From the IMG/VR virus record IMGVR_UViG_3300025137_000299, positions 1 to 23,532 of that record: 23,532 nucleotides of DNA. One strand, written 5' to 3'. Made by a program: the position numbers and the translations under genes. Shown here one piece after another: positions 20,207 through 23,532 of the stretch; position 1 is the stretch's first letter; the number at the start of each line of letters is the position of its first letter. Source of the stretch: a virus. The notes under the pieces were generated by a model. It was not told the DNA's origin, did no database searches, and saw only the letters and a program-made list of their open reading frames with translations.

Positions 20207-23029
20207 ATGCCATCTCCAATGGAAAATATTTTTAATGCTATTCAAAGTAGACAACCACCTACAAGGGAAGACGAAGAAGAATTTAGCTTAGAAGAACTAG
20301 GTGATTTATCCCTAAACTCTTCTGGAAGACTTTTAGACCCTAATAGAGCTGAGTCTGCATCTGAATACTTAAAAACTCAAGCACAAATAGGTTTTACTGA
20401 AGGTAATGCTATTTTAGGGGCTTTAGGAGAAACTGCTGTACAAACTTTTGGGCCTGGCGGAGATGTTAATGTTGCAGATATTTTACAAAACTCCTTGTTT
20501 GGAGAACAAGGCGAATACAGTGTAAACAATCCTGAAGCTCGCACTATGAGAGAAATTCCTCAGTATTTTGGACAAGCAATAGACAGGTGGTCAACTAACT
20601 CAGAACAAGCTTTTGTAAATACTGCAAATAAAATGCTTAGTCAAGGCGTAACTGATTATCAAGTTACCCTCCCAAATAAAAATTTAAGGACTAACAGTTC
20701 TCTTGTTGAATCTGCAGGCGCTGGGGTTAGATTAGCATCAGACCCTATTACGCTTTTAGGAGTGCCGTTTAAAGCAGGAGCAGTAGCTACTAGATTAGGA
20801 GCAGAAACTGTTTTAGGCACAGAAATAGACCTTGCAGGAAAATTAGGAAAAAGAGTAGAAGAAGTTACAGTTGGTTCTGACACAGAAATAGGAAAAGTTT
20901 TAGGACAGTCAACAGCGTTAGTAGTTGGGTCTTACAAACAAGGTGTTGTTGAAAAACTTCTTGGTGGAGCAGGTAACGTAGTAAAAAAACAAGGTGGAAA
21001 AGTTCTTAATACTTTACTTAACAGGCCCGTTTCTGGGGCAGATGCTGCAACTGATCAAGCTTCAGGCGCTGCCCAAAGGTTACTAAGGTTAACTACAGAA
21101 GGAACAGACGTTAATAAACTAGACGAAATTGTTTCTGAATTTAATTTATTAGCCGAAAGAGTAGATAGAAAAAGCTTTCCTATTTTAGTTGCATTAGGAG
21201 ATTCTCCTTTTATAAAAGAAGAAGCTACTAGATTAGCAAAAAATGACCCTAATTTTAGAGCGCAAGTTTCTACAGAACTTGCAAAACTTAGACAAGAGAT
21301 TGAAGCAAATGCTACTAGTATTTTTGGAACTAGGTACGCTCGAATTGCTCCTTTAGCAGACTTATCAGAAAGTACTTTAAACAAACTAGAGGGCGTTAGA
21401 AGAACAAGAATAGAAGTTGACCAAAGAATTAAAAACGCTTCTACAAATCCAAACCCTAGTTTAACGGCAGAAGAGCAGGGCAAAGTTGTTACAAATTTAA
21501 TTGCTTCAAGAGAAAAATTAGCTAAACTAGAAATGGCTCCGCATTATCAAAGTTTAATGTCAGAAGCAACAACGGGTAAAATTACATTGCCAAAAGAAGG
21601 GGTAGAACAACTTTATAATTTTGTTAAAGATAATAAACTAAGAGATTTATTTGGAATAGGAACAAAAATAGACAAACAAATTTTAAGTTATCTTACTCCT
21701 ACAACAAAACAAGTTGAAAAAATAGATTTTACTACCGGAACTAAAACAACAACCGAACAAAAAGTGTTTAGTGAGCTATCGTTTGAGAACGTAGATTCTT
21801 TAAAAAAAGCTATTAACCGAATTCAAAGAGGCACATTAAGCGCAGAAAGTCGAATGAAACTTGGGCAATTAGAAGACGTATTTTCTGAAGCAAGAGAATT
21901 AATTCCTGGTGGGTTTTCTCAAAAATTACAAGATTTAGACTATTTATATTGGGAAAAAGTAGGCGTACCTTTTGGAGAGCAGGGAATAAAAGATTTAACT
22001 TCTAAAAAATATAGCGAACAAGTAATTCCTGTTTTATTAAAAAATAATAAAGTAGTTGATGATTTTCTTGAAGCCACAGGAACGAGAGGCGTTCCTATAG
22101 TTAAGGATGCCATACTAACAGACATGTATAAAACTGTATTTAAAACAGGCGAGTTTAACGCAAGAGCTTACAAACAGTGGGAACTTAAAAGAAAAGAACA
22201 AATTAAACATGTCCCAGGATTAGGAGAACAAGTTAATAAAATTAGATTTGACTCAGACGAATTGTACAAAGAGATAGACAGGTTAGACGGCGTAGAAGCG
22301 TCTATCCAGTCAGAGTTGTCTAATAATTATTTTAAAGGGCAAAAAGGTAGTTCTTCTTTTGGCTCTAAATATTATGCAGAAGGTTTTGATGCTCCTGATT
22401 ATGCAAGCCTTGTAGGAGATATAACAACAGACCAACAAAAAGCTGCTCAATTTTTTAATAGCCTTGATGGGCTAGAACCAACTACAAGAGAAGCTATTTT
22501 AGGGACTACTAGAAGAGAGATGCTAGAGTACACTAAAACTAAAGGAGGAGTTTCTTTTCTGCTCGACGTTAAAAACAAACCAATTTTAGACAGATTAATG
22601 GGAAAATCTTATCAAAACGATTTAATTGAGTTAACAAAATTAACGGAAGCTATGCAAGAAGCAGATGTTGCTACACTTGCTTTTAATGCTGCAAATAAAC
22701 TTAACGCTAAGATTAAATTAGGCGGCGGAGAACTAGACGTTACTTATTTAGCGTCACAACTTAAAGATAAAATTACTAGCCTTCCTATAAAAACTTTGAG
22801 GCTTGGTACAAAGTGGTATGAGTCTGTAGTAAAAGGAGCAACAGACGAAACAATTAAAAAATTATTGTTAAGTCCAAATGGTTTAGCTGAATTAGCTAAG
22901 TTAAACAAAGAAAGAAAAGGTGCAGAATTTAAAAAAAGTCACTTAGAAGAGTTTATAAAAATTGCCCAAAAGTATCGTTTAATAGGTGCTTATGACATTA
23001 CAAAAGAGCGAATGCTTAATGAAGAATAG
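20207..23029 (+). CDS. Large internal virion / DNA ejection protein, 940 aa
   Basis: The largest gene in the window, with AAAGGA before the ATG. The first 60 residues are acidic and disordered. Residues about 167-205 form a Gly/Ala-rich hydrophobic patch (SAGAGVRLASDPITLLGVPF, then KAGAVATRLGAETVLG), a kind of stretch seen in core proteins that enter the envelope during ejection. The rest is long helices rich in Lys, Glu and Leu (KLEGVRRTRIEVDQRIKNAS; ELVEKL-type repeats). No lytic transglycosylase motif was recognised. Size, position at the end of the tail block and helical make-up suggest an inner-core protein comparable in role to T7 gp15/gp16. Its end overlaps the next gene by 11 bases. 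Confidence 0.65.
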   Translation: MPSPMENIFNAIQSRQPPTREDEEEFSLEELGDLSLNSSGRLLDPNRAESASEYLKTQAQIGFTEGNAILGALGETAVQTFGPGGDVNVADILQNSLFGEQGEYSVNNPEARTMREIPQYFGQAIDRWSTNSEQAFVNTANKMLSQGVTDYQVTLPNKNLRTNSSLVESAGAGVRLASDPITLLGVPFKAGAVATRLGAETVLGTEIDLAGKLGKRVEEVTVGSDTEIGKVLGQSTALVVGSYKQGVVEKLLGGAGNVVKKQGGKVLNTLLNRPVSGADAATDQASGAAQRLLRLTTEGTDVNKLDEIVSEFNLLAERVDRKSFPILVALGDSPFIKEEATRLAKNDPNFRAQVSTELAKLRQEIEANATSIFGTRYARIAPLADLSESTLNKLEGVRRTRIEVDQRIKNASTNPNPSLTAEEQGKVVTNLIASREKLAKLEMAPHYQSLMSEATTGKITLPKEGVEQLYNFVKDNKLRDLFGIGTKIDKQILSYLTPTTKQVEKIDFTTGTKTTTEQKVFSELSFENVDSLKKAINRIQRGTLSAESRMKLGQLEDVFSEARELIPGGFSQKLQDLDYLYWEKVGVPFGEQGIKDLTSKKYSEQVIPVLLKNNKVVDDFLEATGTRGVPIVKDAILTDMYKTVFKTGEFNARAYKQWELKRKEQIKHVPGLGEQVNKIRFDSDELYKEIDRLDGVEASIQSELSNNYFKGQKGSSSFGSKYYAEGFDAPDYASLVGDITTDQQKAAQFFNSLDGLEPTTREAILGTTRREMLEYTKTKGGVSFLLDVKNKPILDRLMGKSYQNDLIELTKLTEAMQEADVATLAFNAANKLNAKIKLGGGELDVTYLASQLKDKITSLPIKTLRLGTKWYESVVKGATDETIKKLLLSPNGLAELAKLNKERKGAEFKKSHLEEFIKIAQKYRLIGAYDITKERMLNEE

Positions 23030-23532
23030 ACTTTTACTCTTAATCTTAGTGTTGTTTTCTGGTTGTGTACTTATACAGCCAGTAGAAGCTGAGACTAATA
23101 CTATTGCTAGTACCCTTACAGGTACTACAACAGTAGACAAAACACCGCCGACTGCCTCGGCCCCAAACTTGGTACTCAACAACCAAGATGTGTGTAGCTA
23201 CCCTGCATCAGCAGCAATTCAAACCCAGATACTAGGTTTTGCGGCTGGAACGACGATCCGTGACAAGAATTGCGAGCGTCTTAAACTGAGTAGGGTACTC
23301 TACTTTTCAGGCATGAAGGTAGCGGCGGTATCTTTACTTTGCCAGGATACTAGAGTTTACTCTGCTATGAATATGGCAGGTACTCCGTGTCCTTATATGG
23401 GTAAAATTGGAGCAGAAGCTGCAGCTCTCTGGGAAGCTAACCCAGAGATGAGACCAGACTATAAAGCGTTTAAACGCTCTAAGCGTTCTGAAAACGGTAG
23501 GTGGACAAGAGTTAAAGGAAAGATGCAGTGGG
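23019..23532 (+). CDS. Partial secreted or lipoprotein-like protein, Cys-rich
   Basis: The ATG lies inside the end of the large core gene and the frame is open to the window edge (171 codons). The N-terminus MKNRLLLLILVLFSGC then VLIQPVEA is a signal peptide; FSGC resembles a lipobox but has Phe rather than Leu at -3, so cleavage after VEA is also possible. A Thr/Pro-rich linker follows, then a conserved-looking domain: NNQDVCSYPASAAIQTQILG, GTTIRDKNCERLKLSRVLYF, VAAVSLLCQDTRVYSAM and NMAGTPCPYMGKIGAEAAAL. I recall the D-K-N-C-E-R-L-K-L...C-Q-D...G-T-P-C-P pattern in many marine phage hypothetical proteins. Four or more cysteines in an exported protein suggest disulfides. Role unknown; a spanin-like or envelope-active role is speculative. 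Confidence 0.78.
   Translation, partial: MKNRLLLLILVLFSGCVLIQPVEAETNTIASTLTGTTTVDKTPPTASAPNLVLNNQDVCSYPASAAIQTQILGFAAGTTIRDKNCERLKLSRVLYFSGMKVAAVSLLCQDTRVYSAMNMAGTPCPYMGKIGAEAAALWEANPEMRPDYKAFKRSKRSENGRWTRVKGKMQW

Noticed and set aside
21055-21483. Minus-strand frame of 142 codons inside the large ejection gene
   Set aside because: Antisense to a continuous 940-codon gene; Ser/Leu-rich product typical of reverse reading of AT-rich Lys/Glu codons.

Overview
The window reads as part of a lytic, short-tailed (podovirus-like) tailed-phage genome, probably from a marine or other aquatic proteobacterial host. The grounds are AT-rich DNA, tight packing with stop/start overlaps, a full packaging, head and short-tail gene set, no sheath, major tail tube or tape-measure gene, and several small proteins of types I know from marine phage genomes. 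No tRNA, rRNA, CRISPR, IS element or integrase was seen. The contig is cut at both ends.

Layout. (1) Bases 1-1073: three minus-strand genes read leftward: a cut gene with a methyltransferase-type N-terminus, a 58-residue protein, and an SprT-like zinc metalloprotease. (2) Bases 1074-1922: about 850 bp with no gene, which divides the leftward from the rightward genes and is full of ordered elements: nested palindromes, 11-bp-phased GCTATCA repeats, an alternating GGTGCA cluster, two perfect and two near-perfect DnaA boxes, a G-rich minus-strand tract, a purine-rich 10-bp-periodic array, hairpins and two tandem sigma70-type promoters. It looks like a replication origin combined with a divergent control region. 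(3) Bases 1923-4155: small basic proteins, a three-segment holin-like membrane protein, a Cys-His-Asn peptidoglycan hydrolase, then a 24-codon gene for a peptide that closely matches PqqA, the precursor of the redox cofactor pyrroloquinoline quinone (PQQ). (4) Bases 4157-8415: small terminase candidate, large terminase and portal. (5) Bases 8415-11739: long tail fibre with internal repeats, then a run of small genes including a coiled-coil/membrane protein and an FmdB-type zinc ribbon. (6) Bases 11776-13962: scaffold, major capsid protein and a probable decoration protein, with intrinsic terminators on both sides of the last. (7) Bases 13977-23532: tail-tube adaptor and nozzle-like proteins, tail-collar protein, a four-cysteine protein, three large probable internal/ejection proteins, and a secreted Cys-containing protein cut by the window end.

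How it works together. The rightward genes are nearly continuous, often overlapping by 1-11 bases, and are probably transcribed from the tandem promoters near 1707 and 1871. They supply lysis, packaging, capsid assembly and the short tail with its ejection proteins. The most striking item is the pqqA-like gene, whose start overlaps the lysin stop (ATGA). It keeps the Glu-Val-Thr-x-Tyr core whose Glu and Tyr become PQQ, but no pqqB-E gene is visible. If real, the phage would supply substrate peptide to a PQQ-making host. The peptide resembles gamma/betaproteobacterial PqqA more than the alphaproteobacterial form, a weak clue to the host.
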